Of a DNA stretch of 64,000 nt, positions 8,215-17,358 are shown one piece after another. The notes under the pieces were generated by a model. The model had not been told where the DNA came from. It saw only the letters and a program-made list of their open reading frames with translations, and made no database searches. The stretch lies in the NCBI RefSeq assembly GCF_037935975.1, contig NZ_CP149817.1, positions 2,294,001 through 2,358,000 of the forward strand, written 5' to 3'. Position 1 is the first letter of the stretch. Each line of letters opens with the position of its first letter. This DNA is from Teredinibacter turnerae. Lineage in GTDB: Bacteria > Pseudomonadota > Gammaproteobacteria > Pseudomonadales > Cellvibrionaceae. Made by a program: the position numbers and the translations under genes.

Positions 8215-9555
8215 GCATTTCACTACTCGCGCGTTCAGCGCCCCCTGGTGCAGGGTGATGTTAAGCGTTTCACCTTCTTCAACGTGATCGCTATTGCGGA
8301 CCACGTCGCCGACTGCGTTGCGGGTTATCGAATAGCCCCGCTCCAACGTGTTCAGTGGACTAACAATATTTAACAGCGCCATGGCCTTCTGCATACGTGC
8401 GTTTTGATCTTTCAAGGTGCGGCGCAGCGCCTGTTCCAGTCGCTGCTCAGAACTCGTGAGTTGCTGTTTACTGCGGCTGAGTTTGAGTGCGGGGGTTTGG
8501 GTGCGAAACCGTTGCTGTGCGTGTTCTAGCTGTTTTTTCTCTGCCGCTATTTTTTTCTGCCAGCTTTTGTGGAGCCGAATGTCTAAATGATCGAGCCTTT
8601 GGCTCCATGCCTGTAGCTGCTGGCCCGGGTGACGCAACAGGCGTTGGAGAGAAAGTAGCTGCTGTCTGGCTGTGCCAATGTGCGCGCTGACAGCGCGCTG
8701 AAAGCGGCGTTCGAGATGACTTAACGACGACAGGTAGTCGGCTCGATCCGGGCTGAGCAACTCCGCAGCGGCGGACGGGGTTGGCGCTCTCACGTCGGCC
8801 ACAAAATCCGCAATGGTAAAGTCGATCTCGTGGCCGACAGCGCTGACGACCGGCAGTTTCGAGTCGAATATGGCATGCGCCAGGGCTTCGCTGTTAAAAC
8901 TCCATAAATCTTCGATGGAGCCTCCACCACGACACAGCAATATTACGTCAAAGTGATCGCTCTCATTTGCTGTTCGAAGCGCATCGATGATTTGCTTGGC
9001 TGAACCTTCGCCTTGCACAGCGACGGGCAGTACGGTAACCATTGTTGCCGGAAACCGCCTTTTCAACACTGAAAGGACATCCTGAATAGCGGCACCACTG
9101 GGAGATGTAATCACGGCTATATGCTGAGGGAGTGCTGGCAAGGATCGCTTGCGTTCTGGTGCGAACAAGCCATCAGCTGCCAGTTTTTGCTTGAGAGCTT
9201 CGAACTGTCGTTGCAGCAGGCCGAAGCCCGCATCCTCCATATGTTCGACTATGAGCTGGTAGTCGCCGCGGCCTTCATAGATGCTGGTGCGCGCGCGCAC
9301 CACCACTTTGTCACCGGGTTTTGGCGAGAATCGAACCAGCGCGTTGCGGTTGCGGAACATTGCACAGCGCACCTGAGCGGCGGCGTCTTTGAGAGTAAAA
9401 TACCAGTGCCCGGAGCTTGGGCGGCTAAGGTTCGAAACTTCCCCTTCCACCCACAGAAGTGGCAGGTGTAGCTCAAGCAGGCTTCGCGCTCGACGATTCA
9501 GCTCCGCAACTGAAATGATTTCTCTCGTGGGCGTATTACTGTGCGGATCTGTCAT
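8194..9555 (-). CDS. xseA: Exodeoxyribonuclease VII large subunit
   Basis: Large, catalytic subunit of exonuclease VII, which degrades single-stranded DNA from both ends in recombination and mismatch repair. The 453 residues show the N-terminal OB-fold (LLELHLPLLWVEGEVSNLSRPSSGHWYFTLKD split over residues 27-58), the central catalytic domain with AVITSPSGAAIQD, CRGGGSIEDLW and VSAVGHEIDFTIADFVADVRAPTPSAAAE, then a long heptad-rich coiled-coil and the C-terminal LERGYSIT segment. It is transcribed away from guaB and its end overlaps the convergent unknown gene by about 20 bp. The small subunit gene xseB is not in the window. Confidence 0.96.
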   Translation of the reverse strand: MTDPHSNTPTREIISVAELNRRARSLLELHLPLLWVEGEVSNLSRPSSGHWYFTLKDAAAQVRCAMFRNRNALVRFSPKPGDKVVVRARTSIYEGRGDYQLIVEHMEDAGFGLLQRQFEALKQKLAADGLFAPERKRSLPALPQHIAVITSPSGAAIQDVLSVLKRRFPATMVTVLPVAVQGEGSAKQIIDALRTANESDHFDVILLCRGGGSIEDLWSFNSEALAHAIFDSKLPVVSAVGHEIDFTIADFVADVRAPTPSAAAELLSPDRADYLSSLSHLERRFQRAVSAHIGTARQQLLSLQRLLRHPGQQLQAWSQRLDHLDIRLHKSWQKKIAAEKKQLEHAQQRFRTQTPALKLSRSKQQLTSSEQRLEQALRRTLKDQNARMQKAMALLNIVSPLNTLERGYSITRNAVGDVVRNSDHVEEGETLNITLHQGALNARVVKCSGTESQ

Positions 9556-9692
9556 CGCTATCTCCTGTCAAACGTTTACGCGCGCTGCTGCGCGCCAGCC
9601 GGACATTCTCAATCTTGAGCTATCGGCTGTAAACCATCTCTTTACAATAAGTCGTTGTTATTTCAATTGTTTACCGAAGTCTGTCTAAACTC

Positions 9693-9698
9693 TATAAT
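9693..9698 (+). promoter_or_regulatory. Putative -10 box of the guaB promoter
   Basis: A consensus TATAAT lies 110 bp before the guaB start, with only a weak -35 candidate (TTACCG, 16 bp upstream) and a GC-rich discriminator (GCCCGG) after it, as is common for growth-rate-controlled promoters. The 252-bp gap between xseA and guaB should hold both divergent promoters. Confidence 0.5.
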
Positions 9699-9807
9699 GC
9701 CCGGTTTATTTCGATGCCCAGATAAAAGCCCGCCACACAGTGGGGCTTAAGAATCCGGGTTCAGCCATGAGAAATGGCTCTTCTACTACGCTTGAGGTTG
9801 TTGTTTC

Positions 9808-11283
9808 ATGTTGAGAATCGCTCAAGAAGCACTTACGTTTGACGATGTTTTGTTGGTACCTGGGTACTCCGCTGTTACCGCGAAAGATGTCAGCTTAAAA
9901 ACCCGGATTACGCGAAACATTTCGCTCAATATTCCTTTAGTATCCGCTGCGATGGACACAGTTACTGAAGCATCGTTGGCGATTGCTTTGGCGGAAGAGG
10001 GTGGAATCGGGATTATTCATAAAAGCATGTCAATTAAGCAGCAGGCTAAGGCTGTGCGTGCAGTTAAAAAATTCGAAGCTGGCGTGGTGAAAGACCCTAT
10101 AACGATTGAGGCTTCTGCCACAATTAATGAGTTGATCGCGCTGACCGGCAAGCACAAAATTTCAGGTGTGCCTGTGCTGGAAAACAGCAACCTTGTGGGC
10201 ATAGTGACAGGTCGCGATGTGCGTTTCGAGTCCAATCTGGATGCGACTGTTGCCAGCATAATGACGCCGAAAGAAAAATTGGTCACCGTGAAAGAGGGCG
10301 CAGACCCTACCGAAGTAAAAGCGCTGCTGCATAAAAATCGCATCGAGAAGGTTCTGGTTGTTAATGACAATTTCGAGCTGCGCGGTTTGATTACCGTTAA
10401 AGACATGAACAAAGCAGAGACCTTCCCCAATGCCTGCAAAGATGCAGACGGAAGTTTGCGCGTGGGCGCCTCGGTGGGCACCAGCCCTGATACCGATGAT
10501 CGGGTTGCGGCTTTGGTGGAAGCTGGGGTCGATGTGTTGGTGGTCGACACCGCTCACGGCCACTCGAAAAATGTGTTGGACCGGGTTGCGAAAATCAAGC
10601 GCGATTATCCGCATGTGGATGTCATCGGCGGTAACATCGCGACGGGCGAAGCAGCTTTGGCCTTGGTGGAAGCGGGTGCTGACGGTGTGAAGGTGGGTAT
10701 TGGTCCCGGTTCTATTTGCACAACCCGTATTGTTACCGGGGTAGGCGTTCCCCAGATTTCGGCGATTGCCAATGTGGTTGACGCCTTGAAAGACACCAAT
10801 GTACCAGTGATAGCCGATGGCGGCATTCGTTTTTCTGGTGATATCGCTAAGGCGCTGGTCGCCGGTGCGCACGCCATTATGATGGGGTCCATGTTTGCTG
10901 GTACCGAAGAAGCACCGGGCGAAGTCGAGTTGTACCAGGGGCGAACTTACAAATCCTATCGCGGTATGGGCTCGCTGGGCGCAATGTCGAAAACACAGGG
11001 GTCTTCCGACCGCTATTTCCAGGATTCGAGCCAGGGTATGGAAAAGCTGGTTCCAGAAGGTATTGAGGGTCGCGTTCCTTATAAAGGCCCTCTCAGCGCC
11101 ATTGTGCATCAGTTGATGGGCGGCGTGCGCGCCGCTATGGGCTACACCGGTTCTGTGGATATCGAAACCATGAGAACGTGTCCTCAGTTCGTGAGGGTGA
11201 CATCGGCTGGTATGGGCGAGAGCCATGTACACGATGTCAGCATCACCAAAGAAGCGCCCAACTACCCGATCTCAGGGCGCTAA
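9808..11283 (+). CDS. guaB: IMP dehydrogenase
   Basis: Oxidises IMP to XMP with NAD, the first committed step to GMP. It is 491 residues, the standard bacterial length. The TIM barrel starts with [13 protein letters not shown], is interrupted by two CBS domains (about residues 93-205) and resumes with VDTAHGHS. The catalytic cysteine is C304 in GPGSICTTR, followed by the [11 protein letters not shown] phosphate loop and [15 protein letters not shown]. The flap carries the Arg-Tyr-type segment GSSDRYFQD. It is followed after 68 bp by guaA; an intrinsic-terminator-like hairpin sits in the gap. Confidence 0.97.
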   Translation: MLRIAQEALTFDDVLLVPGYSAVTAKDVSLKTRITRNISLNIPLVSAAMDTVTEASLAIALAEEGGIGIIHKSMSIKQQAKAVRAVKKFEAGVVKDPITIEASATINELIALTGKHKISGVPVLENSNLVGIVTGRDVRFESNLDATVASIMTPKEKLVTVKEGADPTEVKALLHKNRIEKVLVVNDNFELRGLITVKDMNKAETFPNACKDADGSLRVGASVGTSPDTDDRVAALVEAGVDVLVVDTAHGHSKNVLDRVAKIKRDYPHVDVIGGNIATGEAALALVEAGADGVKVGIGPGSICTTRIVTGVGVPQISAIANVVDALKDTNVPVIADGGIRFSGDIAKALVAGAHAIMMGSMFAGTEEAPGEVELYQGRTYKSYRGMGSLGAMSKTQGSSDRYFQDSSQGMEKLVPEGIEGRVPYKGPLSAIVHQLMGGVRAAMGYTGSVDIETMRTCPQFVRVTSAGMGESHVHDVSITKEAPNYPISGR

Positions 11284-11299
11284 AGTTACCTTTCTCAGA

Positions 11300-11328
11300 G
11301 GCCCGGATTTTCCGGGCTTTATTTTTTT
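11300..11328 (+). terminator. Terminator-like hairpin between guaB and guaA
   Basis: GCCCGG and CCGGGC form a 6-bp GC stem around an ATTTT loop and are followed by TTTATTTTTTT. This is a good Rho-independent terminator by appearance, but guaA follows 24 bases later on the same strand with no obvious separate promoter, so it probably acts as a partial terminator that sets the guaB:guaA ratio. Confidence 0.75.
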
Positions 11329-11351
11329 AGTTGTGTTCGTGGAACCACTCT

Positions 11352-12929
11352 ATGACCCAGGATATTCATTCTCAGCGAGTCCTCATTCTTGACTTTGGAT
11401 CGCAGTACACCCAGTTAATTGCGCGTCGAATTCGCGAGGTGGGTGTTTTTTCTGAAATTCGCGCATTTGACATGACCGATGAGGAAGTTCGGGAGTACAA
11501 CCCGAAAGCCATTATTCTCTCGGGCGGCCCGGAATCGGTAACGGCTGGCGCCTCACCGCGCGCACCGCAAGCCGTATTTGAATTGGGTGTGCCAGTGCTG
11601 GGTATCTGTTACGGCATGCAGACTATGGCTGAGCAGCTTGGAGGCAGGGTGCAGTCCTCGGAGGTGCGCGAATTCGGTTACGCGCAGGTACGGGTTGCCG
11701 GTGAAAGTGCGCTTTTCCGCGATATTAAAGATCATGTTGACAGTGATGGCGGTGCGTTGCTGGATGTTTGGATGAGCCATGGCGACAAAGTCATTGCCAT
11801 GCCAGACACGTTCAGTCTGCTGGCCTCAACGCCCTCCTGTCCTATCGCCGGCATGAGCTGGGAAGGGAAGCGATTTTACGGTGTTCAGTTCCACCCGGAA
11901 GTCACCCACACGTTGCAGGGCAAACGTATTTTCGAGCATTTTGTCTTGGAGATTGCCGGCTGCGAGCCCCTCTGGACTCCTGCGAATATCGTGGAAGATG
12001 CCATTGAGCGTGTGCGCGAAAAAGTGGGGTCAGACAAGGTTTTGCTGGGCTTGTCCGGCGGCGTGGACTCCTCTGTCGTAGCCGCACTTCTGCACCGTGC
12101 GATTGGTGACCAGCTGACTTGCGTGTTTGTCGACAACGGGTTGCTGCGAAAGCAGGAAGGCGATCAGGTGATGGATATGTTTGCCAAGAACATGGGGGTG
12201 AAAGTTATCCGCGCGGATGCTGAAGACCTGTTCCTTTCCAAACTGCATGGCGTAAACGACCCGGAACAGAAGCGAAAGATAATAGGCAACACGTTTATTG
12301 AGGTGTTCGATACAGAGGCGGTCAAGCTGCAAAACGTGAAATGGCTTGCGCAGGGCACAATTTATCCGGATGTTATTGAGTCCGCGGCATCCAAAACGGG
12401 CAAAGCGCACGTTATTAAGTCCCATCACAATGTGGGCGGCTTGCCAGAAGATATGCAGTTTGAGCTGGTTGAACCTCTGCGCGAACTGTTCAAAGACGAG
12501 GTGCGCAAAATTGGCCTGGAATTGGGCTTGCCTTACGATATGGTCTACCGCCATCCGTTCCCTGGCCCTGGCCTTGGGGTGCGTATCCTCGGTGAAGTCA
12601 AAAAAGAATATGCGGATATTTTGCGCGAAGCTGATGCCATCTTTATCGAAGAGTTGCGCAATGCTGATTGGTACCATAAAACCAGCCAGGCTTTTGCGGT
12701 ATTCCTGCCGGTGAAATCAGTTGGTGTCGTTGGCGACGCTCGGCGCTACGAATGGGTTATCTCGCTTCGTGCCGTTGAAACAGTGGATTTTATGACCGCG
12801 CGCTGGGCTCACTTGCCCTACGAATTGTTAGAGACGGTTTCCAATCGAATAATCAACGAGATTTCCGGTGTGTCGCGTGTGGCTTATGACGTATCGAGCA
12901 AGCCTCCTGCGACCATAGAGTGGGAATAA
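11352..12929 (+). CDS. guaA: GMP synthase (glutamine-hydrolysing)
   Basis: Aminates XMP to GMP. At 525 residues from the ATG at 11352, it contains the class I glutamine amidotransferase domain with the nucleophile C86 in GICYGMQTM and the QFHPEVTHT His-Glu pair, then the ATP-pyrophosphatase domain with the [10 protein letters not shown]-loop, and the C-terminal dimerisation domain ending KPPATIEWE. An in-frame GTG at 11331 overlaps the upstream terminator hairpin and is not a credible start. It completes the guaB-guaA pair. Confidence 0.97.
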   Translation: MTQDIHSQRVLILDFGSQYTQLIARRIREVGVFSEIRAFDMTDEEVREYNPKAIILSGGPESVTAGASPRAPQAVFELGVPVLGICYGMQTMAEQLGGRVQSSEVREFGYAQVRVAGESALFRDIKDHVDSDGGALLDVWMSHGDKVIAMPDTFSLLASTPSCPIAGMSWEGKRFYGVQFHPEVTHTLQGKRIFEHFVLEIAGCEPLWTPANIVEDAIERVREKVGSDKVLLGLSGGVDSSVVAALLHRAIGDQLTCVFVDNGLLRKQEGDQVMDMFAKNMGVKVIRADAEDLFLSKLHGVNDPEQKRKIIGNTFIEVFDTEAVKLQNVKWLAQGTIYPDVIESAASKTGKAHVIKSHHNVGGLPEDMQFELVEPLRELFKDEVRKIGLELGLPYDMVYRHPFPGPGLGVRILGEVKKEYADILREADAIFIEELRNADWYHKTSQAFAVFLPVKSVGVVGDARRYEWVISLRAVETVDFMTARWAHLPYELLETVSNRIINEISGVSRVAYDVSSKPPATIEWE

Positions 12930-12950
12930 TACCCAGCTACTGACATCTCT

Positions 12951-12996
12951 TCCGGCCTGGTGTATAAACATAAGCACCGTTGGGCCGGAGCTTTTT
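12951..12996 (+). terminator. Long hairpin terminator after guaA
   Basis: TCCGGCC pairs with GGCCGGA, and inside it GGTG pairs with CACC, around an AT-rich loop; CTTTTT follows. It lies 22 bp after the guaA stop codon and is a convincing end for the gua transcript. Confidence 0.75.
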
Positions 12997-13321
12997 CGGC
13001 GAGTTAAGGCGTGTGTAGAGCGCCTTACCGCTAGTACGTATCTCCCTGCTATATATCATCTTGCTGTTAACCAAGTACTCGCTGATTTAAGGACCCCTGT
13101 GTTTTTCTCAGGGTTGGGGAATATTCACCATTTGTCCGCCGATTTGTTAACAGTCCACACCTGTGGATTTAGTACCATATATGGATAACAGGGCGCCATA
13201 AAGTGTGATAAGCTTCACTCGATTGCTCAATTTGAGCCACCGATTCAGTTCTAATGCCGTTTGTCTGGCAGCGCTATTCTCTAGCCAATTAATGCGAGAC
13301 ATTATTGGGTGAAACAGCTCC
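12997..13321. other. Intergenic region after gua operon
   Basis: No supported gene. A leftward 84-codon frame across 13147-13401 lacks a ribosome-binding site and overlaps the small gene on the other strand, so I leave it out. A short inverted repeat, TCCACA-CC-TGTGGA, lies around 13155-13168; I cannot assign a role. Confidence 0.35.
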
Positions 13322-13615
13322 ATGATGGTGTTGAGCGAAAATAACCGCGAGTTCGAGGATCTTAAAATGGATTTTGACGCATGGAATGTCGATCTCGACA
13401 CCTTGTCTGCCTATCACACTACAGGATTCCGCATTTCTGTTGAGGGCAGCCCAACCCACCCTTTAGGTGTGTCGCCGAGTCATTTCCCCGCTGGTTTAAG
13501 TGCTGTAGAGCAAGCCCGTTTAATCAGATGTGGTATGAAAGCGATTAAAGATGCCGCTACCGGCACTCGGGCATCAAAAACGTCCGATGATGTGTTTGAC
13601 GAGGCGGCTTCTTGA
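13322..13615 (+). CDS. Small hypothetical protein
   Basis: A 97-residue (or 96 from the second ATG) acidic protein of unknown function. It contains FDAWNVDLDTLSAYHTTGFR and an SPTHPLGVSPSHFPAGLS segment, then a helical C-terminus. No signal peptide or membrane segment is seen. The frame is followed directly by a strong terminator, which supports a real transcription unit. Neither the fold nor the role can be named. Confidence 0.55.
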   Translation: MMVLSENNREFEDLKMDFDAWNVDLDTLSAYHTTGFRISVEGSPTHPLGVSPSHFPAGLSAVEQARLIRCGMKAIKDAATGTRASKTSDDVFDEAAS

Positions 13616-13651
13616 GGGCTTGGAGGTTTCAGGGATCTTCCTGGAGAATAC

Positions 13652-13684
13652 AAAAAAAGGCGCTTATTTAAGCGCCTTTTTTTG
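13652..13684. terminator. Bidirectional Rho-independent terminator
   Basis: AAAAAAAGGCGCTTA and TAAGCGCCTTTTTTT form a perfect hairpin with A-run and T-run on the two sides. It separates the small rightward gene from the leftward gene for the secreted protein and can stop transcription from both. Confidence 0.9.
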
Positions 13685-13738
13685 TTGGTAATTAAGCCGT
13701 ATTCGGTTCAGGCTGGAGACATCTAGCGGGTAACAAAT

Positions 13739-14260
13739 CTAGCGAGTAACAAAGCGTCCCTTCAATAGCATCAGAGTTTTGTGGTCATCGACGCGTTTAA
13801 GCAGGGTTTCGAAACGAGAGTTGATGACCTGGCTGGAGTCTTGAGTGCTTGGGGTGCCAGCGATAAGCTGGTTCATTTCTGTTGATATGTCGTCCATAGC
13901 ATTAAAGATGGCTTTGGTCGTCTTGTCGTCCTCAAATATGCGCTCGTCCCGTGTGCTAGCCAAGTAATCGTCACACTCTTGCAGCCACTCTTTGCGCTGC
14001 TCTACAAAGCCTTTAATGTTTCGCATTCCGCCTTTGTAGCGTGTATCGAAATGATGCGTCCGGTACTTGTCGAGGCTTGCGACCGCGGTAGTCATAAAAT
14101 CGAAACGCGTGTCCTCACAGAATTTCCAGCTTAAGTAGCTGGGGAATTTTTCTGTGCGCTTGGCTTCTGCTTTTTCCCGTTTACATTGCTCGTTACAGCT
14201 TTCAGCAAAGCTCACTAACGGAATAAGAGAGCAAATTATAATAGCAGCGATATGTCTCAT
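13739..14260 (-). CDS. Secreted protein of unknown function
   Basis: A 173-residue protein with a clear Sec signal peptide (RHIAAIIICSLIPLVSFA, cleavage after SFA-ES). The mature part starts with a Cys pair in SCNEQCKREKAEAKR, has a third Cys in KFCEDTRFD and a fourth in QECDDYL, and is otherwise charged and helical. This suggests a periplasmic helical-bundle protein with two disulfides. I do not recognise the family. It is a single gene ending at the bidirectional terminator. Confidence 0.7.
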   Translation of the reverse strand: MRHIAAIIICSLIPLVSFAESCNEQCKREKAEAKRTEKFPSYLSWKFCEDTRFDFMTTAVASLDKYRTHHFDTRYKGGMRNIKGFVEQRKEWLQECDDYLASTRDERIFEDDKTTKAIFNAMDDISTEMNQLIAGTPSTQDSSQVINSRFETLLKRVDDHKTLMLLKGRFVTR

Positions 14261-14461
14261 AATAATTTCCCTTTCTATTAAACTTTATTATTAGGGTCGA
14301 ACAAGTTTTAATCTATTAAACGGCGCCCAAAAAGCAAAGTCAACCCCATGTGAACCAGTTACTTGTCTATATTGGGAATTAGTTGACTTTTTGGTGATGT
14401 GCGCGCCAACTTTACAAAAGTATTAGTTTGTGACGCGAAACTTTATGAGAAGTTTGATGTG

Positions 14462-14833
14462 TTAGTTTGGCTTTGTTAGTACAACAATAATGATAAAGAA
14501 GTAGGTTATAAACGACATTGAAAACAGAGTGATTTGGTATAACCGATTTTGGTGGGTACGGAAGAGCAGTACACCGAGCACAATATAAAGCGCAATGAGA
14601 GCGAGCTTTATGCCAAACCAGAACACGGCGAATGGTGAATAGCCAAAGAAGATGGCGAGGGTAACCCCGCTGATGAGCAACCCTGTGTCATTTATGTGGG
14701 GTAATATTTTCACCCAGCGTTTGTGGAGTAGGTCCGATCGTCCGATCAACCACAGAAATCGCAGAGAAAAACCGACAAAAGTAAGCAAGGCAAACCACAC
14801 ATGCAGGTGCTTCGCCAGAAGGACGTAGGACAT
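14462..14833 (-). CDS. SirB2-family membrane protein
   Basis: A 123-residue protein with four hydrophobic segments, starting MSYVLLAKHLHVWFALLTF. The early His residues (KHLHVW) and the pattern of short polar loops (RWVKILPHINDT) fit the SirB2 / invasion-gene up-regulator family, whose biochemical role is not established. The frame runs further upstream to 14986, but that part overlaps the DUF4202 gene and is not coding. The ATG at 14833 lies one base after the stop of the DUF4202 gene, so the two are coupled and probably in one operon with the fnr-type gene. Confidence 0.8.
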   Translation of the reverse strand: MSYVLLAKHLHVWFALLTFVGFSLRFLWLIGRSDLLHKRWVKILPHINDTGLLISGVTLAIFFGYSPFAVFWFGIKLALIALYIVLGVLLFRTHQNRLYQITLFSMSFITYFFIIIVVLTKPN

Positions 14834-14834
14834 A

Positions 14835-15431
14835 TTAGCTGAGGGCTTTGTTAATGAGTGTACCGAGGTGGGGTTTGTAGGGTAGGGCGAGCGCAGCCTG
14901 GTGTCCAGATTCGGACATTTTGTTCCAGGTTTTCTGGATAATATCGATGAGTTTGTCTTCTGCGTGCTTGCTGGCAAAATCTTCAAGGTAGTGCTTCAGG
15001 AACACCAGACAAATAACATCTTCAAGGGTTTGGGTTTCCGGGTCCCTCCGCAGCTGCCTTTTTTGAATCAGGAACTTTACACGCGCGCAATCGTCTTCGC
15101 TAAACCCGCATTCAGTCATGATCTCTGCTGCGCGGCTTGCGTGGAAGAGAGACAGCTCCGAGCGCCACTTCTTGTAGCCCGTGCGACCTTCCGGGTAGGC
15201 CGAACGAGGAGATGTCCAGCGCTCGATGTGTTGCGCTCGAGCGGCTATTTGGAGATGAACCGAAGCTTCAGGGCAAAATTCTGCAAGCTGCTCCGTCATG
15301 CGCTGGCCGTAGAGCAGTTCTTTCGGCTGCTGTTGGCCAGTTTCTGCGTCTAACTCAAGATTCGGGTCTTTTGCATTGGCGGCATCGATTGAACGAAGTG
15401 CCGCATCCAACGCTGGATCTTGCGTCTGCAT
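14835..15431 (-). CDS. DUF4202 domain-containing protein
   Basis: A 198-residue soluble protein. The diagnostic segment is HIERWTSPRSAYPEGRTGYKKWR followed by FHASRAAEIMTECGF (shown here over residues 68-108), typical of DUF4202. The His/Asp arrangement suggests an HD-like metal site, but this is inference. The ATG overlaps the stop codon of the fnr-type regulator by one base (TAATG), and the next gene starts one base after its end, so fnr-DUF4202-sirB2 form a compact operon. Confidence 0.85.
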   Translation of the reverse strand: MQTQDPALDAALRSIDAANAKDPNLELDAETGQQQPKELLYGQRMTEQLAEFCPEASVHLQIAARAQHIERWTSPRSAYPEGRTGYKKWRSELSLFHASRAAEIMTECGFSEDDCARVKFLIQKRQLRRDPETQTLEDVICLVFLKHYLEDFASKHAEDKLIDIIQKTWNKMSESGHQAALALPYKPHLGTLINKALS

Positions 15432-16171
15432 TAGTCGATTGAGACGGAGGCGACGCCTTTTAATGCGTCCAAATCAGAAATGATTACGTGTTTTTTATCC
15501 AGTGTAATCACGCCCTGCTTGTGTAAACGGCTGAGTACCCGGCTGACCGTTTCGATCGTTAAGCCGAGGTAGTTACCTATGTCGGAACGCGACATGGGCA
15601 GGTAAAACTCTTTCGCAGACAGGCCACGGTTGTGGTTGCGTGTAGAAATACTGAGCAATAGCGAGGAAATACGCTCGTCAGCGCTGTTTTTGCTTAGCAG
15701 TGTAATGAGTTGTTGCTCGTGTGTTATCTCTTTACTCATCAACTGAAAAAAGCGGCGCTGAAGATTGGGAACCTGTGCACTGAGCTCTTCGAGCCGGGTA
15801 AAGGGAATTTCACACACCGCAGACGTTTCCAATGCGATGGCCGAGTTGGTGTGATGGTTCGACGCGAGGCCGTCCATACCAATGATTTCGCCTGGGAGAT
15901 AGAAGCCGGTTACTTGTTCCTGGCCGTCGTGGGTCACTTTTACAGTTTTGACTGCTCCAGACCGCAACGCGTAAACAGAACGAAAGGATTCTCCCGCATG
16001 GTAGACGTGATCGGTTTTTTGTACCGGTCCCCCTCGCTGAATAATGTCGTCAAGTTTGTTGATATCGTCAATATGCAGGCTGATTGGCAGGCAAATAGAT
16101 GCGAGACGGCAATCGGCGCAGTTAACTTGAGGATTGTGGTGGCACTGATGGTTGGCAATAGACTGCGGCAT
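15431..16171 (-). CDS. fnr: Fnr/Anr-type oxygen-sensing transcriptional regulator
   Basis: CRP/FNR-family regulator of 246 residues that should control the aerobic-anaerobic switch. It has the oxygen-labile 4Fe-4S ligands: C18-x2-C21-x5-C27 in NCADCRLASIC plus C120 in SAVCEIPF, matching FNR Cys20/23/29/122. A cyclic-nucleotide-like beta-roll follows, then a helix-turn-helix where MSRSDIGNYLGLTIETVSR carries the E-x2-S-R recognition pattern that reads TTGAT half-sites. In pseudomonads the orthologue is called anr. A perfect TTGAT-N4-ATCAA site lies 1 kb upstream in front of the HemN-like gene and is a likely target. Confidence 0.93.
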   Translation of the reverse strand: MPQSIANHQCHHNPQVNCADCRLASICLPISLHIDDINKLDDIIQRGGPVQKTDHVYHAGESFRSVYALRSGAVKTVKVTHDGQEQVTGFYLPGEIIGMDGLASNHHTNSAIALETSAVCEIPFTRLEELSAQVPNLQRRFFQLMSKEITHEQQLITLLSKNSADERISSLLLSISTRNHNRGLSAKEFYLPMSRSDIGNYLGLTIETVSRVLSRLHKQGVITLDKKHVIISDLDALKGVASVSID

Positions 16172-16277
16172 GGCACCTTCCCAGGCTGTGATTTACGGCA
16201 CCGGCCATTATAGCGAAAAACGATGTTAAATACCCGTAAAGACCAGCCTCTGCGGTAAAAAAGTGCCTCAAAAAGGT

Positions 16278-17117
16278 TTATTCGTGTGTCGGGCCATGGT
16301 TTATCGGCAGTTTCCCTTCTTGCAATGCGTCCAGGTAGCGATTTTGCGTACAAAAATTTTGTAAAGCCATATGTTGTAAGTGGCTTTTGCCCTCTAGCCC
16401 CATGTAAATGCAGTTATTTTCAAGTTCGCACTCACCGTCGAACAGAATCCCGCCGTTTGCACTCAGGTCGTTGTCGATCAGTTTGGGGCGGTTGCCGATA
16501 TAAATAAAGTCAGGAGCGATCATCCGTTTGACCTCGATAACATGTTCACGAAGGTCATCCAGACAGTTCGAGTCGTGGATTTGGATGCTCATTCCACTAA
16601 ACGCATATTTACGGATCAAGTCGCCCACAGCCTTAAGCTTGTCCAAGTCTTCGAGGTCGCTGCGGTTAAGAGCGATTTGATAGTGGTTAAATCCCAGGCC
16701 TTTCAGCAGGGCAATATGGTCGCTGTTGACTTCATCCTGGTGGGTTACCACCCGATGTACCCGTTGCTCCGACTCGGAGAGCCCAAAATGGGACGCTAAC
16801 GCATGCATAATTCCGGTTAGCTCATAAGGCTCAAAGGATTGGAAGGGGTAGCACAGAAGAAGATTCTCTACCGACTTATGCCCGACGGCGTCAGCCCACA
16901 GTTTTATTTCTTTTGTGAGCAGCGCTCCTGCTCCTGCCGCCTGAGGATCTGTGCGCGCCCAGCTGAAGGCCTGCCCATCCATACATATGCTCACCGAATG
17001 GCTCGGGTGAAGGCGGTATTTTTCCAGGACGCGAGCTGCTTCGAACGCCGAAATTTTGGTATGTCGGCGCAGCGTCGGGTGTTCAGAAATATTGGATTTG
17101 GGTTCATTCGTTTGCAT
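16278..17117 (-). CDS. Truncated HemN-like protein lacking the radical-SAM iron-sulfur motif
   Basis: The 279 residues follow oxygen-independent coproporphyrinogen III dehydrogenase (HemN). The segment LLKGLGFNHYQIALNRSDLEDL matches the HemN 'LRAEGFNRLSMGVQDF' region, IAPDFIYIGNRP matches the 'LNPDRLSVFNYA' strand, and YMGLEGKSHLQHMALQNF matches the 'GMGVSAIS...YAQN' region. HemN has HIPFCxxxCxxC near its N-terminus; here the equivalent place reads SVSICMDGQAFSWAR and no CxxxCxxC exists. The GGGTP SAM-binding motif is also gone, and the C-terminal third is missing. The frame is intact, so the protein may be a maintained non-enzymatic derivative. A perfect FNR box precedes it and fnr follows it, as in hemN-anr neighbourhoods. 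Confidence 0.7.
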   Translation of the reverse strand: MQTNEPKSNISEHPTLRRHTKISAFEAARVLEKYRLHPSHSVSICMDGQAFSWARTDPQAAGAGALLTKEIKLWADAVGHKSVENLLLCYPFQSFEPYELTGIMHALASHFGLSESEQRVHRVVTHQDEVNSDHIALLKGLGFNHYQIALNRSDLEDLDKLKAVGDLIRKYAFSGMSIQIHDSNCLDDLREHVIEVKRMIAPDFIYIGNRPKLIDNDLSANGGILFDGECELENNCIYMGLEGKSHLQHMALQNFCTQNRYLDALQEGKLPINHGPTHE

Positions 17118-17121
17118 AAAA

Positions 17122-17164
17122 ATAGTCTAAGTCAGCGCGCGGTATCCGACTTGATGGAAATCAA
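17122..17164 (-). promoter_or_regulatory. FNR/Anr-box promoter of the HemN-like gene
   Basis: A perfect consensus FNR/Anr site, TTGAT-GGAA-ATCAA, occupies 17151-17164. On the minus strand its centre is about 40.5 bases from the A of the downstream ATG, and a TAGACT hexamer (4 of 6 matches to TATAAT) lies at 17124-17129. A class II FNR promoter places the site near -41.5, so transcription would start at or next to the ATG. No Shine-Dalgarno is present before that ATG, which agrees with a leaderless message. The site is certain; the start point is inference. Confidence 0.75.
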
Positions 17165-17307
17165 CGGCGCGGAAGGCTGTCGCGCGCGGTCTGGGAAAAA
17201 ATGACACTAAATGCAAGGGTATTTGATGCAGTCACCAAAAGTTTGCTTGGCGAGGAGGTGAAGAGCTGCAGCGGGCAATGTTGCAGGCGGGAAATTTCGC
17301 GGTGTGC

Positions 17308-17333
17308 GCTAGTGCCGAAGCTGCGGCACTAGC
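17308..17333. repeat. Perfect 10-bp inverted repeat downstream of mutarotase gene
   Basis: GCTAGTGCCG and CGGCACTAGC form a perfect hairpin around a 6-base loop. It lies just beyond the mutarotase stop codon on its downstream side. No T-run follows on either strand, so it is not a standard intrinsic terminator; it may stabilise the transcript end or be an operator. Confidence 0.5.
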
Positions 17334-17358
17334 AGGGATTGCCAGGGGAATACGTCCG

